Shown piece after piece: positions 19,457 through 28,987 of a stretch of DNA of 64,000 bases. The position numbers were made by a program, and so were the translations under genes. A model generated the notes under the pieces. It was given only the letters and a program-made list of their open reading frames with translations, did not search any database and was not told the DNA's origin. Position 1 is the stretch's first letter. Each line of letters opens with the position of its first letter. The stretch comes from Gallionella sp. (GTDB taxonomy: Bacteria > Pseudomonadota > Gammaproteobacteria > Burkholderiales > Gallionellaceae): NCBI GenBank assembly GCA_030682375.1, contig JAUXOL010000022.1:310001-374000 (forward strand). Direction: 5' to 3'.

Positions 19457-20220
19457 TCGCGATAATCTATCGTCAGCGGCGCATGGTCGGAAAAGCGCTG
19501 CTCCTTGTAGATGCTGGCTGACTCCGCAAGCGCGGCGAAGGTTGGTGTAGCGATCTGGTAATCGATGCGCCAGCCTACGTCCTTGGCCCATGCCTGGCCG
19601 CGATTCGACCACCAGGTGTACGCTTCCAGTTCCGGATGCACTTTGCGGAACACGTCGACGAAACCCACCTCGTCGAACAGCTCGGTGAGCCATGCGCGCT
19701 CTTCCGGCAGGAAACCCGAGTTTTTCTTGTTGCCGCGCCAGTTCTTCAGGTCGATTTCCTTGTGCGCGATATTCCAGTCGCCGCAGACGACCACCTCGCG
19801 CCCTCCTGCTTTTAACTCGCGCAGATGCGGCATGAACGCCTCCAGAAACTTGAATTTCACCGCTTGGCGCTCCTCGCCGCTCGATCCCGACGGCAGGTAC
19901 AACGACACGACGCTCACATCGCCGAACTGCGCCTCGATATAGCGCCCCTCGCTGTCGAATTCGGCGATGCCCAGCCCCACGATCACCGCATCGGGCTTGC
20001 GCCGGGAATAGATGCCGACGCCGCTGTAACCCTTCTTCTCCGCGTAGTGGAAATAGCCGTGGTAGCCGTGCGGCGCGAGCATCTGCTCCGTCATGTCTGC
20101 GGCCTGCGCCTTCAGCTCTTGCAGGCAGACTACATCCGCATCCTGTTGTGCCAGCCAGTCGTAAAAACCCTTAGTAGTGGCCGAGCGGATGCCGTTCAGG
20201 TTGATCGTGATAATGCGCAT
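19453..20220 (-). CDS. xthA: Exodeoxyribonuclease III
   Basis: A 255-residue ExoIII/AP endonuclease of the exonuclease-endonuclease-phosphatase fold, acting on abasic sites and 3' blocks in base-excision repair. Motifs: ITINLNGIRS, DVVCLQELKAQ (metal Glu), GYSGVGIYSR, VVCGDWNIAHKEIDL, WRIDYQIATP and the catalytic SDHAPLTIDY. The start at 20220 (MRIITINLNG) is the family start; a longer frame adds unrelated residues. It is divergent from pyrE. Confidence 0.95.
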   Translation of the reverse strand: MRIITINLNGIRSATTKGFYDWLAQQDADVVCLQELKAQAADMTEQMLAPHGYHGYFHYAEKKGYSGVGIYSRRKPDAVIVGLGIAEFDSEGRYIEAQFGDVSVVSLYLPSGSSGEERQAVKFKFLEAFMPHLRELKAGGREVVVCGDWNIAHKEIDLKNWRGNKKNSGFLPEERAWLTELFDEVGFVDVFRKVHPELEAYTWWSNRGQAWAKDVGWRIDYQIATPTFAALAESASIYKEQRFSDHAPLTIDYRD

Positions 20221-20288
20221 GAAAATTCTCGGGGTAACGGGGCGCGCCATTATAATGACGCCTGTCATCTCTACCTACAGTGTTCATC

Positions 20289-20936
20289 ATGTCGAATTTC
20301 AGCCAGGATTTCATCCGTTTCGCCGTGCAGCAGAAAGTGCTGTGCTTCGGCGAGTTCCAGACCAAGGCCGGACGTATGTCGCCGTATTTCTTCAATGCCG
20401 GCCTTTTCAACGACGGCGATTCGCTGCGCAACCTGTCGCAGTTCTATGCGCAGGCCATCCTCGCCTCCGAATTGCCGTTCGACATGCTGTTCGGCCCTGC
20501 TTACAAAGGCATCCCGCTGGCCGCTGGCACCGCAATCGCATTATCCGAGCAAGGGCGCAACGTGCCGTATTGCTACAACCGCAAGGAAGCCAAGGACCAC
20601 GGCGAGGGCGGCACGATGGTGGGCGCACCCCTGCGAGGCCGCGTGCTGATCATCGACGACGTGATCTCGGCCGGCACCTCGGTGCGCGAGTCCATCGAGC
20701 TGATCCGTGCCGCCGGCGCAGAACCCTGTGGCGTGATCATCGCGCTGGATCGCATGGAGCGCGGCCAGGCTGAGCTGTCCGCAGTTCAGGAGGTTCGACG
20801 CAACTATGACATCCCTGTGGTGTCTATCGCTGGCGTGGACGATCTGCTCGGTTATTTGCAGGGCGAGCCGGAGATGGTGCAGAATCTGTCCGCCGTGCAA
20901 TCCTACCGTGATCGTTATGGAGTTAAAAATGCATAA
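20289..20936 (+). CDS. pyrE: Orotate phosphoribosyltransferase
   Basis: A 215-residue type I PRTase that converts orotate and PRPP to OMP in pyrimidine synthesis. It has [23 protein letters not shown], the phosphate loop [10 protein letters not shown], the flexible loop [13 protein letters not shown] and the PRPP motif [17 protein letters not shown]. The ATG at 20289 gives the family start; another ATG nine bases upstream is possible. Its last codons overlap the following DUF4124 gene by eight bases. Confidence 0.95.
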   Translation: MSNFSQDFIRFAVQQKVLCFGEFQTKAGRMSPYFFNAGLFNDGDSLRNLSQFYAQAILASELPFDMLFGPAYKGIPLAAGTAIALSEQGRNVPYCYNRKEAKDHGEGGTMVGAPLRGRVLIIDDVISAGTSVRESIELIRAAGAEPCGVIIALDRMERGQAELSAVQEVRRNYDIPVVSIAGVDDLLGYLQGEPEMVQNLSAVQSYRDRYGVKNA

Positions 20937-21537
20937 ATCGAAATTGCTCATCGCCCTGATCGTGGGCATCTCGTTCAGCCTGCCGGTGTCGGCCAAGATG
21001 TACAAATGGGTGGACGACCAGGGCGTCACCCACTACGGCGAGACCATCCCGCCGGAATATGCCAACAAGGATCGCACCGAGCTTAACAAGACCGGACGAA
21101 CCGTCAAGAAGAACGAAGTTCTCACTTCCGAAGAGCGCCGCATGAAGGAAGAGGCCGAAGCCAAGAAACGCAACGAAGCCGAAGCTGCGCTGGAAAGCAA
21201 ACGCCGCGACAAGGCACTGGTGAACACCTACAGCAGCCCGGCCGAGATCGATCTGGCACGCAGCCGCAACCTGCAACAGATCGAAGCTCGTGTCAGCGGT
21301 GTCGGCGCGCAGGTCAAGATCGTCAACGACAGCCTGCTCGGTCTGCAGAAAGAAGCCGATGGCTACAAGCAAGCCGGCAAGAAACTACCCAAGTCGTTGC
21401 AGGAGGATCTGGACGAGACGCAGGGCCGCCTGACCAAGCTGCAGCAGGATCTCGACAAAGCCAAGGCCGAAAAATCCGCGATGGAAGCGCGTTACGATGC
21501 CGACAAGGCGCGCTACAAGGAACTGACCGGGAAGTAA
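20929..21537 (+). CDS. DUF4124 domain-containing secreted protein with coiled coil
   Basis: A 202-residue protein with signal peptide [22 protein letters not shown] and a DUF4124 domain ([26 protein letters not shown]), followed by a long charged coiled coil rich in Lys, Glu and Ala ([18 protein letters not shown]... [23 protein letters not shown]). Function unknown; probably periplasmic. GGAG seven bases before the ATG lies within the 3' end of pyrE, and the reading frames overlap by eight bases, so translation is coupled. Confidence 0.87.
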   Translation: MHKSKLLIALIVGISFSLPVSAKMYKWVDDQGVTHYGETIPPEYANKDRTELNKTGRTVKKNEVLTSEERRMKEEAEAKKRNEAEAALESKRRDKALVNTYSSPAEIDLARSRNLQQIEARVSGVGAQVKIVNDSLLGLQKEADGYKQAGKKLPKSLQEDLDETQGRLTKLQQDLDKAKAEKSAMEARYDADKARYKELTGK

Positions 21538-21546
21538 AGCAAGCCG

Positions 21547-21567
21547 GGACGCCGCTGCGCGGCGTCC
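21547..21567. terminator. GC-rich hairpin at the convergent end of DUF4124 gene and can
   Basis: Stem GGACGCCGC (21547-21555) / GCGGCGTCC (21559-21567) with a three-base loop, directly abutting the can stop codon. It lacks a T-tract on either strand, so it is a candidate transcript-end structure rather than a canonical terminator. Confidence 0.5.
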
Positions 21568-22202
21568 TACAGCGTCTCGAACATGCGGGTGGCTGGGTTA
21601 TAACCCAGCAGCTGCCCGTTATCCATATCGAAATACCAGCCGTGCAAGGTCAGCGTACCCTGCTCGACACGCTCGCGTATCCAGGAAAAACTCATCAGAT
21701 TGGTCAGCGAGCCAAGGATGGCGCGCTGCTCGCACGCCAGCGTCTGCTCTTCCAGCGTAGCGCGGGGCATATCCCGTTCGACGCTTGCTCGCGCATCTTC
21801 GACCAGATGCATCCAGTCATCGATGAAGGATTGCGGATTACTGGCCCCTCCGGCCTGCACCAGCGCGCGTATGCCACCGCAATGCGCATGGCCCAGCACG
21901 ATGATGTGCTCCACATTCAGCGTGCTCACACCGTATTCCAGCGCCGCACTGGTGCCGTGGCGTCCGCCGCTGCGACTCTCGGCCGGGGGCACCAGGTTCG
22001 CCACGTTGCGTATCACGAACAGGTCGCCGGGCGCACAGTTCAATACCAGCGCCGGGTCCACGCGCGAATCGCAACAGGCGACCACGAGTATCTTCGGCGT
22101 CTGGCCTTCCTGCACCAACTGGCGATAAAGCGCATCGTCGTCCGTGAAATGCTGTTCACGGAAACGATGGAAACCCTCGATCAGATCGCGGGGGCTGGTC
22201 AT
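21567..22202 (-). CDS. can: Beta-class carbonic anhydrase
   Basis: A 211-residue beta-carbonic anhydrase interconverting CO2 and bicarbonate. Zinc ligands are C43, H105 and C108, with the catalytic D45-R47 dyad in CCDSRVDP and HAHCGG. Length and N-terminus ([15 protein letters not shown]) match the Can/CynT group. Its start codon overlaps the purC stop by four bases (ATGA), so it is the last gene of a purC-can unit. Supply of CO2 to RuBisCO or of bicarbonate to PurE/PurK-type steps is plausible from the neighbourhood. Confidence 0.94.
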   Translation of the reverse strand: MTSPRDLIEGFHRFREQHFTDDDALYRQLVQEGQTPKILVVACCDSRVDPALVLNCAPGDLFVIRNVANLVPPAESRSGGRHGTSAALEYGVSTLNVEHIIVLGHAHCGGIRALVQAGGASNPQSFIDDWMHLVEDARASVERDMPRATLEEQTLACEQRAILGSLTNLMSFSWIRERVEQGTLTLHGWYFDMDNGQLLGYNPATRMFETL

Positions 22203-23083
22203 GCCCCGATCAGGCGCTGCTGCGCCTCGCGATACTTGTCGGCAGTCTTCTGCAGCACATCCGCCGGGATGCGCGGCGCGGGCGGCTGCTTGTTCCAGCC
22301 GGAAGTCTCCAGCCAGTCGCGCACGAACTGCTTATCGAAACTGGGCGGATTGCAGCCGACTTTATATTGGTCGGCAGGCCAGAAACGGGAGGAATCAGGC
22401 GTCAGTGCCTCGTCGATCAGGTACAGCTTGCCGGCCGCGTCGGTGCCGAACTCGAACTTGGTATCGGCGATGATGATGCCCCGGGTCGCCGCATAATCCG
22501 CCGCCTCGGTGTAGAGCGCCAGCGTGGCGTTCTTCACCTTTTCGGCCATCTCCGCGCCCAGCAACTTTTTCGCCTCTTCGAACGAGATGTTCTCGTCGTG
22601 ATCGCCGACCGCCGCCTTGGTGGATGGGGTAAACAGCGGCTGCGGCAGCTTCTGCGCCTCCTGCAAACCTGCGGGCAGCTCGATGCCGCAGACTGCGCCG
22701 GTCTTCTTGTAATCCTTCCAGCCGGAGCCGACCAGATAACCGCGCACGATAGCCTCGATCGGCAACGGCTTCAGCTTCTTCGTAACGAAAGAGCGGCCAC
22801 GCACCTGCGCACGCTCTTCCTCGGTCTTCACCACGGATTCCGGCGCTATGCCGGAAAGGTGATTCGGGATGACATGACCCAGCTTGTCGAACCAGAAGTT
22901 CGACACCGCGGTCAGTACCTCGCCCTTGCCGGGAATGGGGTCGTCCAGGATCACATCGAACGCCGACAGGCGATCGGTCTGCACGATCAGCAGATGGTCG
23001 GCATCGACCTCGTACAAGTCGCGCACCTTGCCTCGGTGCAGGAACTTCAGGCTGGTCAGATTGGATTCGTGTAATGCGGCCAT
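22199..23083 (-). CDS. purC: SAICAR synthetase
   Basis: A 294-residue phosphoribosylaminoimidazole-succinocarboxamide synthase of purine synthesis. Motifs: [49 protein letters not shown], and DTKFEFG...[12 protein letters not shown]. It is the longer (about 300 aa) type. GAGGAAA precedes the ATG at 23083; the nine residues upstream in frame come from a palindromic repeat and are not family-like. The 3' end overlaps can. Confidence 0.95.
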   Translation of the reverse strand: MAALHESNLTSLKFLHRGKVRDLYEVDADHLLIVQTDRLSAFDVILDDPIPGKGEVLTAVSNFWFDKLGHVIPNHLSGIAPESVVKTEEERAQVRGRSFVTKKLKPLPIEAIVRGYLVGSGWKDYKKTGAVCGIELPAGLQEAQKLPQPLFTPSTKAAVGDHDENISFEEAKKLLGAEMAEKVKNATLALYTEAADYAATRGIIIADTKFEFGTDAAGKLYLIDEALTPDSSRFWPADQYKVGCNPPSFDKQFVRDWLETSGWNKQPPAPRIPADVLQKTADKYREAQQRLIGA

Positions 23084-23100
23084 GGTATTTCCTCTATCAG

Positions 23101-23128
23101 GCAGGGGCACGGCACGCCGCGCCCCTGC
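23101..23128. repeat. REP-like palindrome, GGCACGGCACGCCG core, before purC
   Basis: GCAGGGGC at the left and GCCCCTGC at the right pair around ACGGCACGCCGC. The same core is present at 13027-13046 and 40945-40972, always in an intergenic gap. Confidence 0.7.
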
Positions 23129-23134
23129 GGACGT

Positions 23135-23164
23135 GACAACGCCCCCGCAAGCGGGGGCGTTGTC
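23135..23164 (-). terminator. Strong hairpin after fbp
   Basis: GACAACGCCCCC and GGGGGCGTTGTC form a perfect 12-bp stem around GCAAGC, seven bases beyond the fbp stop codon at 23171. There is no T-tract, so it may be a transcript stabiliser or a Rho-assisted terminator between fbp and purC. Confidence 0.6.
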
Positions 23165-23170
23165 GGGTGA

Positions 23171-24172
23171 TTACGCTTCCTTGTGGTAAGCGATCAGGCG
23201 CTCGACTTCGTTCTTCGAACCCAGGATCACCGGCACACGCTGATGCAAACCGTTAGGCTGGAGTTCCATGATGCGCTCGCGACCGGTGGAGCTCAAACCA
23301 CCCGCCTGCTCGACGATGAAGGACATCGGGTTGGCTTCGTACATCAGGCGCAGCTTGCCGGCCTTGGTCGGATCCTTGGTATCGAACGGATACATAAACA
23401 CGCCGCCACGAGTCAGGATGCGATGCACTTCGGCAACCATCGAGGCAACCCAGCGCATGTTGAAGTTCACGCCGCGCGGGCCGGTCTTGCCAGCGATGCA
23501 CTCGCGCACATAACGCTGCACCGGAGCTTCCCAGAAACGCTCGTTGGAGGCATTGATCGCGAATTCCAGCGTGTCGGCCGGGATGGTCATGTTCGGATGA
23601 GTCAGGAAGAAGTCGCCGACGTCGCGATCCAGCGTGAAGCCGTTTACGCCGTTGCCGGTGGTGATCACCATCATGGTGTTCGGGCCATACAGCGCGTAGC
23701 CGGCGCAAACCTGCTTGGTACCGGGCTGCATGAAATCGGCAGCGGTCGGATTTGTCACGCCTTCAGGGCAGCGCAGAATGGAGAAGATCGTACCGACGGA
23801 AATGTTCACGTCGATGTTGGAAGAGCCGTCCAGCGGATCAAAGGTGATCAGGTACTTGCCCTTCGGATATTTGGCCGGGATCGGGTAGATATCGTCCATC
23901 TCCTCGGATGCCATCGCAGCCAAATGGCCGCCCCACTCGTTCGCCTTGATGAAGACTTCGTTGGTGATGATGTCCAGCTTTTTCTGGGTTTCGCCTTGCA
24001 CGTTCTCGCTGCCGGCGCTGCCCAGCACGCCGATCAGCGCGCCCTTGTTGACATCGTGTGCGATCTGCTTGCAGGCCGAAATGACATCGCTGATCAGGCC
24101 GGTGAAGTCGCCGGAAGCGCCGGGAATCGCGCGTTGTTCTTCGATGATGAACTGGATCAAACTCTTGCTCAT
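23171..24172 (-). CDS. fbp: Fructose-1,6-bisphosphatase class I
   Basis: A 333-residue class I FBPase that dephosphorylates fructose-1,6-bisphosphate in the Calvin cycle and gluconeogenesis. Motifs: [28 protein letters not shown] (metal Glu), the signature [13 protein letters not shown] and the substrate-binding [16 protein letters not shown] with GGVFMYPFD. All metal ligands are present. It belongs to a co-directional series cbbMQO-purE-terC-fbp-purC-can. Confidence 0.96.
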   Translation of the reverse strand: MSKSLIQFIIEEQRAIPGASGDFTGLISDVISACKQIAHDVNKGALIGVLGSAGSENVQGETQKKLDIITNEVFIKANEWGGHLAAMASEEMDDIYPIPAKYPKGKYLITFDPLDGSSNIDVNISVGTIFSILRCPEGVTNPTAADFMQPGTKQVCAGYALYGPNTMMVITTGNGVNGFTLDRDVGDFFLTHPNMTIPADTLEFAINASNERFWEAPVQRYVRECIAGKTGPRGVNFNMRWVASMVAEVHRILTRGGVFMYPFDTKDPTKAGKLRLMYEANPMSFIVEQAGGLSSTGRERIMELQPNGLHQRVPVILGSKNEVERLIAYHKEA

Positions 24173-24260
24173 GCTGCTCTCCTCACATTAAAAATTATCA
24201 ACTGCCAGATTTTACAGGTTTTCCGCCCGGCTCTCCATGGCTATTTGCCGACGATATCCG

Positions 24261-25211
24261 TCATTGCCTCGCCCGCGTGGCAATCAGGCTGGCAATCACA
24301 CTCGACCCGATCAGCACCGCAACGATGGCCAGAGAGGCGCCCACCGGCACGTGATACCACGGCATGATGAGCATCTTGCTGCCAATGAAAGCGAGCACCA
24401 TCGCCAGGCCGTACTTCAGCAGGTGGAAGCGGTCGGCCACGTCGGCGAGCAGGAAGTACAGCGCGCGCAGCCCCATGATCGCGAAGATGTTGGAGGTGAA
24501 CACGATGAACGGGTCGGTGGTGATGGCAAAAATCGCCGGAATGGAATCCACCGCAAACACCAGGTCGGTAACCTCGATCAGGATCAGTACCAGGAAAAGC
24601 GGCGTGAAATAACGCACACCGTCCTTCGTCACGCTGAATTTCTCGCCGTGATCGCCCTCGGAGATGCGCAGATGGCGGCGGGCGAATTTCAGCACCGGGT
24701 TCTTTTCCAAGTCAGGCGTCTTTTCCGCCATCACCAGCATGCGTATGCCGGTGACGACCAGAAAGGCGCCGAAGAGGTACAGCACCCAGTTGAATTCCTG
24801 CACCACCCAAGCCCCGGCCAGAATCATCACGGCGCGCATGACGATCGCGCCGAGCACCCCATAGATCAGCACGCGGCGCTGATATTCGGGAGAGACATGG
24901 AAGGCCGCGAAGATCAGCAGGAACACGAACACATTGTCCACCGACAGCGACTTCTCGATCAGGTAGCCGGTGAGGAACTCCAGCGCCTTGGCGTCGGCAA
25001 TCTCCGGCCCGGCCGTGCCGCTCAGATACCACCACAGTCCGGCGTTGAACAGCAGCGCCAGGCTGACCCAGACCAGCGACCACGAGGCCGCCTCCTTCAC
25101 GCTAACCTTGTGCACCTTATTGCCGCCGAACACAAACAAGTCCAGCGCCAGCATCACCAGCACGAAGACAATGAATGCACCCCACATCCAGGGTTCGCCG
25201 ATATTATTCAT
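24261..25211 (-). CDS. TerC/Alx family membrane protein
   Basis: A 316-residue inner-membrane protein with about eight spans. It has the TerC family segments EKSLSVDNVFVFLLIF and TDLVFAVDSIPAIFAIT, whose conserved Asp residues lie in the membrane, and the GLRALYFLLADVADRF motif. Members are linked to tellurite resistance, alkaline pH response and Mn2+ export. The ATG at 25211 is preceded by AAGGAA. The 32-base gap to purE is too short for a yybP-ykoY manganese riboswitch. Why it lies amid CO2-fixation genes is unclear. Confidence 0.9.
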   Translation of the reverse strand: MNNIGEPWMWGAFIVFVLVMLALDLFVFGGNKVHKVSVKEAASWSLVWVSLALLFNAGLWWYLSGTAGPEIADAKALEFLTGYLIEKSLSVDNVFVFLLIFAAFHVSPEYQRRVLIYGVLGAIVMRAVMILAGAWVVQEFNWVLYLFGAFLVVTGIRMLVMAEKTPDLEKNPVLKFARRHLRISEGDHGEKFSVTKDGVRYFTPLFLVLILIEVTDLVFAVDSIPAIFAITTDPFIVFTSNIFAIMGLRALYFLLADVADRFHLLKYGLAMVLAFIGSKMLIMPWYHVPVGASLAIVAVLIGSSVIASLIATRARQ

Positions 25212-25243
25212 GGAGCTTCCTTGCTCAAGGATCACTTCCGGGA

Positions 25244-25762
25244 TTATTTCGCAGTCAGTCTAGCGAGCGCCTCATCGGCGGTCTGGTCGTAGCGGGCGCG
25301 CTCCTTCTTCGCCGCGTCTTCCAGAGCCTGATTGATCTCCGGATACTTCAACGCCAGGATACGCGCAGCCAGCATCGCGGCGTTCTTCGAGCCGTCCACC
25401 GCCACGGTTGCAACGGGAACTCCGGGCGGCATCTGCACGGTGGCCAGCAGCGCATCCAAGCCGGACACCACACCGCCGGACAGCGGCAGGCCGATCACCG
25501 GCAGACGGGTATGGCCGGCGATCACACCGGCCAGGTGCGCGGCCATACCGGCGCAGCCGATCAGCACCTGCACGCCTTCCTTATGTGCGCGGTCGATGTA
25601 GGCGACGACCTTGTCCGGCGTGCGGTGCGCCGAAGCCACCACGATCTCGCTGGCGATCCCGAGGTCGGTCAGCGTGTCGCGCACCTTGACCACGGTGGGC
25701 AGGTCGTTGGGACTGCCGGTGAGTATGCCTACCAGCACCTTGCCATTTTCAGCTTGATTCAT
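25244..25762 (-). CDS. purE: N5-carboxyaminoimidazole ribonucleotide mutase
   Basis: PurE-type protein of 172 residues. The conserved [12 protein letters not shown] and [17 protein letters not shown] segments fit class I enzymes, which act on N5-CAIR made by PurK. The N-terminal loop usually written GSxSD reads GSPNDLP here, so the Ser before Asp is replaced by Asn; this loop binds the substrate phosphate, and the change could affect activity or simply mark a subfamily. No purK is adjacent. It follows cbbO by 38 bases, in the same direction. Confidence 0.85.
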   Translation of the reverse strand: MNQAENGKVLVGILTGSPNDLPTVVKVRDTLTDLGIASEIVVASAHRTPDKVVAYIDRAHKEGVQVLIGCAGMAAHLAGVIAGHTRLPVIGLPLSGGVVSGLDALLATVQMPPGVPVATVAVDGSKNAAMLAARILALKYPEINQALEDAAKKERARYDQTADEALARLTAK

Positions 25763-25800
25763 GCTTGCTCTCCTTGAAGTTCCGTTTCAATCCGGGATGC

Positions 25801-28062
25801 TTATTTGGTCAACGAGATGAAGAGCTCCGGCAGCTTTACCGGCAACTGCTCCACCTTGTCGACGATGGTGTACTGCTTGCCGAAAATGTCGGCGACATAT
25901 TCGTCGGCCTTGGGATCGAGATTGATGCAATAGGCATAGATGCCCTCGCGATCCAGCTCCTTCACTGCCTGGCGCGCATCCTCGATCAGCAGGCGTCCGT
26001 CCTTGCTGTCGATATCGGCAGGCTCGCCGTCGGTCAGGATCAGCATCAGTTTCTTGTCGGCCTGCTGCTTCTCCAGATAATGTCCGGCATGACGCATCGC
26101 CGCCCCCATGCGTGTCGAATAACCAGCTTCCATCGCTGCGAGCCTTCCCTTCACCTCGTCACCCCAGGGTTCGCTATAACCCTTGATATGCAGGTAGCGC
26201 ACATCGTGCCGAGTATTCGAATGGAATCCGGCGATGGCGAAGGGATCACCCAGCTTGTCCACCGCCCAGCCCAGCAACGACACGGCCTCCTGGCTCAATT
26301 CCAGTATGGTCTGGCCGCTACCTTGCACCTTCTCGTTGAGCGATTCCGACAAGTCAAGCAGCAGCATCACCGCGATATTGCGCCCGTCGTTGCGGTGGCT
26401 CATATTGATGCGCGGATCGGGTTGCGCGCCGCTCTTGTAGTCGATCAGCGAACGGATCGCAACATCGAGGTCGAGCTCGCTGCCTTCTTCCTGGTAGCGG
26501 ATGCGCACCTTGTCCTGCGGCTTCAACAGGTCGAGCATCTTCTTCAGACGCTTGGCCAGCGCGGCATGCTTGGTCAGCAGGCGCTCGATGTCGGCGGCAT
26601 TGCCGGAAGGATGCAGACCTTCGTACACGCTGACCCAATCAGGACGGTAGCTCTGGCTGTTGTAGTCCCACTCCGGATAATGGCGCGGCGGCAGACCCTT
26701 GATCTCTTCCTGCGGCGGGGCTTCCGGCTTGTCGAACACGTCTTCCTCGTCGCCTTCCTCGATGAACACCCACATGTGGCGATTATCGTCGCGGTAGCCG
26801 ATCTCGGTGTTGTCGAAATACACGTCGGGCGACAGGTCGGCTTGGCGGCGGGTGCGTGCGATGAACGAGATCGCCAGATCGACCATCTCCGTTGTCGACG
26901 AGTCGCCCTCGGCCATCATCTTGCGGAAACGCGCGACGATCTCGCACACATCCGGATTGCGGTAGCTGCAAGTCGGATCGAGCATCGCGCGCGACACCAT
27001 CGCAAGACGATGACGCACCGCCGACTGCTTGTCCGGATCGCAAGCGTCCTCAATTGGCGTCGGGTGCAATGCCTTGAACAGCTTGCGCAACCCCGGGTAC
27101 TCCTTCATCGCGAGGTATTCGACGCGAGTGTCCTCGAAGAACTCCACCGCCATGCGCTGGAATGGGCTGATGTTGTCGGCGACCACCGGCTTGGTCCAGC
27201 GGCGGTGCGCAGCCATATGCGCCAGCGCGGCGCGATAGCGATCCACGCCGGAGATGCCATGCTCGTCGTCGTACGCATCCGGCAAACGGATGCCGAGCGA
27301 ATCGAAATAAGGCATCGGCTTGCGCAGTTCGTCGAACACCTCGGAGTAGGGCACCAGATGATCCTCGTCCTGCCACAGGCCGCGCAGATACATGCCCAGC
27401 TTGCGCTCGGCATCGACCAGCAAGGTGCCTTGCCGCTCGCGCTGCATCACCGCGCGCGCATCCGCCGACTGCAGGCTGAAATACTCGATCTGCCGTTCGG
27501 GATGGTCGTGGTAATAACGCACGCCGTACTCGACCCAGTTCTTCAGACCGCCCAGGCTGAGCTGACTCAGCAGCACCGGAACCTGCTTGAAGAATTCCGG
27601 CAGACCCGGGCTGGGGAAGGTCTGGTGGATACCGTGCACCGAACCGGTGGTGCGCTCCATGAAGTCCTGCACGATGGAAAGGTAATCGTTGAACTGCTGC
27701 GGCGATTGCAATCGCCGCGCCGCGGTCGGCAACGACTGCAGGAACGGCGTGATCGCCTTGCTGTTCGGCGAACGAGTCATCTTGCGTACGAAGTCCATCA
27801 CCGCGGGCAACACTTCCTCGCCCAGCACCTTGGCAACGGCCGGCCACTCTTCGAGGAAGATCAGGATGGGCTCGGCGCCGCGCCCCATCTTGCCGAGGAA
27901 ACGCGCGTTCTCGATATAAGCCTCCACGCCATCTTTCGACAGCGTGGCCAGCGCTTCGCGCATGCAGTCCGGAAACACCAGCCCGACGCGCGCGAAGCCG
28001 CAGTTCAGCTGCATCCAGTAAGGCTGCAGGTCTTCCGGAATCTCGACCGTTTCGGTGTTCAT
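25801..28062 (-). CDS. cbbO: RuBisCO activase subunit CbbO (VWA protein)
   Basis: A 753-residue adaptor that joins with the AAA+ hexamer CbbQ to remodel inhibited RuBisCO. The N-terminal half (to about 400) is a helical CbbO-specific region (PYWMQLNCGFARVGLVFPDCM, MDFVRKMTRSP). The C-terminal von Willebrand A domain has the metal-ion-dependent adhesion site DLSES (about residue 570) and LILTDGEP. An acidic linker EEGDEEDVFDKPEAPPQEE separates them. The ATG at 28062 is four bases after the cbbQ stop and gives the family start. Its partner RuBisCO here is form II, making this a Q2O2-type activase by context. Confidence 0.94.
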   Translation of the reverse strand: MNTETVEIPEDLQPYWMQLNCGFARVGLVFPDCMREALATLSKDGVEAYIENARFLGKMGRGAEPILIFLEEWPAVAKVLGEEVLPAVMDFVRKMTRSPNSKAITPFLQSLPTAARRLQSPQQFNDYLSIVQDFMERTTGSVHGIHQTFPSPGLPEFFKQVPVLLSQLSLGGLKNWVEYGVRYYHDHPERQIEYFSLQSADARAVMQRERQGTLLVDAERKLGMYLRGLWQDEDHLVPYSEVFDELRKPMPYFDSLGIRLPDAYDDEHGISGVDRYRAALAHMAAHRRWTKPVVADNISPFQRMAVEFFEDTRVEYLAMKEYPGLRKLFKALHPTPIEDACDPDKQSAVRHRLAMVSRAMLDPTCSYRNPDVCEIVARFRKMMAEGDSSTTEMVDLAISFIARTRRQADLSPDVYFDNTEIGYRDDNRHMWVFIEEGDEEDVFDKPEAPPQEEIKGLPPRHYPEWDYNSQSYRPDWVSVYEGLHPSGNAADIERLLTKHAALAKRLKKMLDLLKPQDKVRIRYQEEGSELDLDVAIRSLIDYKSGAQPDPRINMSHRNDGRNIAVMLLLDLSESLNEKVQGSGQTILELSQEAVSLLGWAVDKLGDPFAIAGFHSNTRHDVRYLHIKGYSEPWGDEVKGRLAAMEAGYSTRMGAAMRHAGHYLEKQQADKKLMLILTDGEPADIDSKDGRLLIEDARQAVKELDREGIYAYCINLDPKADEYVADIFGKQYTIVDKVEQLPVKLPELFISLTK

Positions 28063-28066
28063 GGCG

Positions 28067-28870
28067 TTATGCGAATGTCGCCTCGATCGCGTGATCCAGC
28101 GTGTCGCGGATGTCCGCGTCATCGGTGATCGGACGCACCAGCGCCATGCGGCAAGCCGCCTTGGCCTCGACGCCGCTCTTGATCAGCGTCGCCGCGTACA
28201 CCAGCAATCGGGTCGAGATGCCTTCGTCCAGACCGTGGCCCTTGAGGTTGCGCGCCGCATGGCCGATCTTCACCAGCTTTGCGGACAACTCCGTCTCGAT
28301 GCCGGTCTCCTTGCTCAGGATCTCGGCTTCGACGCTTGCCGCCGGATAGTCGAAGTCGAACCCGACGAAGCGTTGCTTGGTCGATTGCTTCAGGTCCTTC
28401 ATCAGGCTCTGGTAGCCGGGGTTGTACGAGATCACCAGCTGGAAATCCGGGTGCGCCTCGATCAGCTCGCCCTTTTTGTCCAGCGGCAGCGTGCGCCGGT
28501 GGTCGGTCAGCGGGTGGATCACCACGGTGGTGTCCTGTCGCGCCTCGACAATCTCGTCCAGATAGCAGATCGCGCCGATGCGCGCCGCGGTGGTCAGCGG
28601 ACCATCGAGCCAGCGTGTGCCGTTGGCATCGAGCAGATAACGCCCGACCAGGTCGGATGCGGTCATGTCTTCGTTACAAGCCACGGTGATCAGCGGCTTG
28701 TTCAGCTTCCATGCCATGTATTCGATGAAACGAGACTTCCCGCAACCGGTCGGCCCCTTCACCATCACCGGCAGACGTGCCGCATAAGCCGCTTCGTACA
28801 ACGCGACTTCGTCGGACTGCGCCTGATAGAACGGCTCCTTGTGTACCTTGTATTGATCGATATTGTTCAT
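28067..28870 (-). CDS. cbbQ: RuBisCO activase AAA+ ATPase CbbQ
   Basis: MoxR-type AAA+ ATPase of 267 residues, the usual CbbQ length. It has Walker A GPTGCGKS, Walker B ICYLDEI and the sensor region VISYNPGYQS, with the CbbQ C-terminal domain ending IRDTLDHAIEATF. It forms hexamers that, with CbbO, release tight-binding sugar phosphates from RuBisCO. It lies 117 bases after cbbM, with a hairpin in the gap that probably lowers activase expression relative to RuBisCO. Confidence 0.95.
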   Translation of the reverse strand: MNNIDQYKVHKEPFYQAQSDEVALYEAAYAARLPVMVKGPTGCGKSRFIEYMAWKLNKPLITVACNEDMTASDLVGRYLLDANGTRWLDGPLTTAARIGAICYLDEIVEARQDTTVVIHPLTDHRRTLPLDKKGELIEAHPDFQLVISYNPGYQSLMKDLKQSTKQRFVGFDFDYPAASVEAEILSKETGIETELSAKLVKIGHAARNLKGHGLDEGISTRLLVYAATLIKSGVEAKAACRMALVRPITDDADIRDTLDHAIEATFA

Positions 28871-28925
28871 CGGTTTCTCCCGTGTTCGCGTATCCGCGCG
28901 AACCGAACGGTTTTAATCCTTGGAG

Positions 28926-28952
28926 AAAAAACGCCCCCAACGAGTGGGGGCG
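28926..28952 (-). terminator. Hairpin with T-run between cbbM and cbbQ
   Basis: CGCCCCCA (28932-28939) and TGGGGGCG (28945-28952) form an 8-bp stem followed on the minus strand by TTTTTT. It is 35 bases beyond the cbbM stop codon. As cbbQ and cbbO continue downstream, it is likely a partial terminator that sets the RuBisCO:activase ratio. Confidence 0.8.
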
Positions 28953-28987
28953 CATTTTCGTTGCTTAGCTACAAGCTACAGCCGAGC

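Noticed and set aside
25212..25243. Manganese (yybP-ykoY) riboswitch before terC
   Set aside because: The gap to purE is only 32 bases, too short for that aptamer.
25765..28128. An open frame of 787 codons on the plus strand opposite cbbO
   Set aside because: Antisense shadow of cbbO with no recognisable motif. Similar shadows exist opposite cbbM, tkt and amt and were left out.
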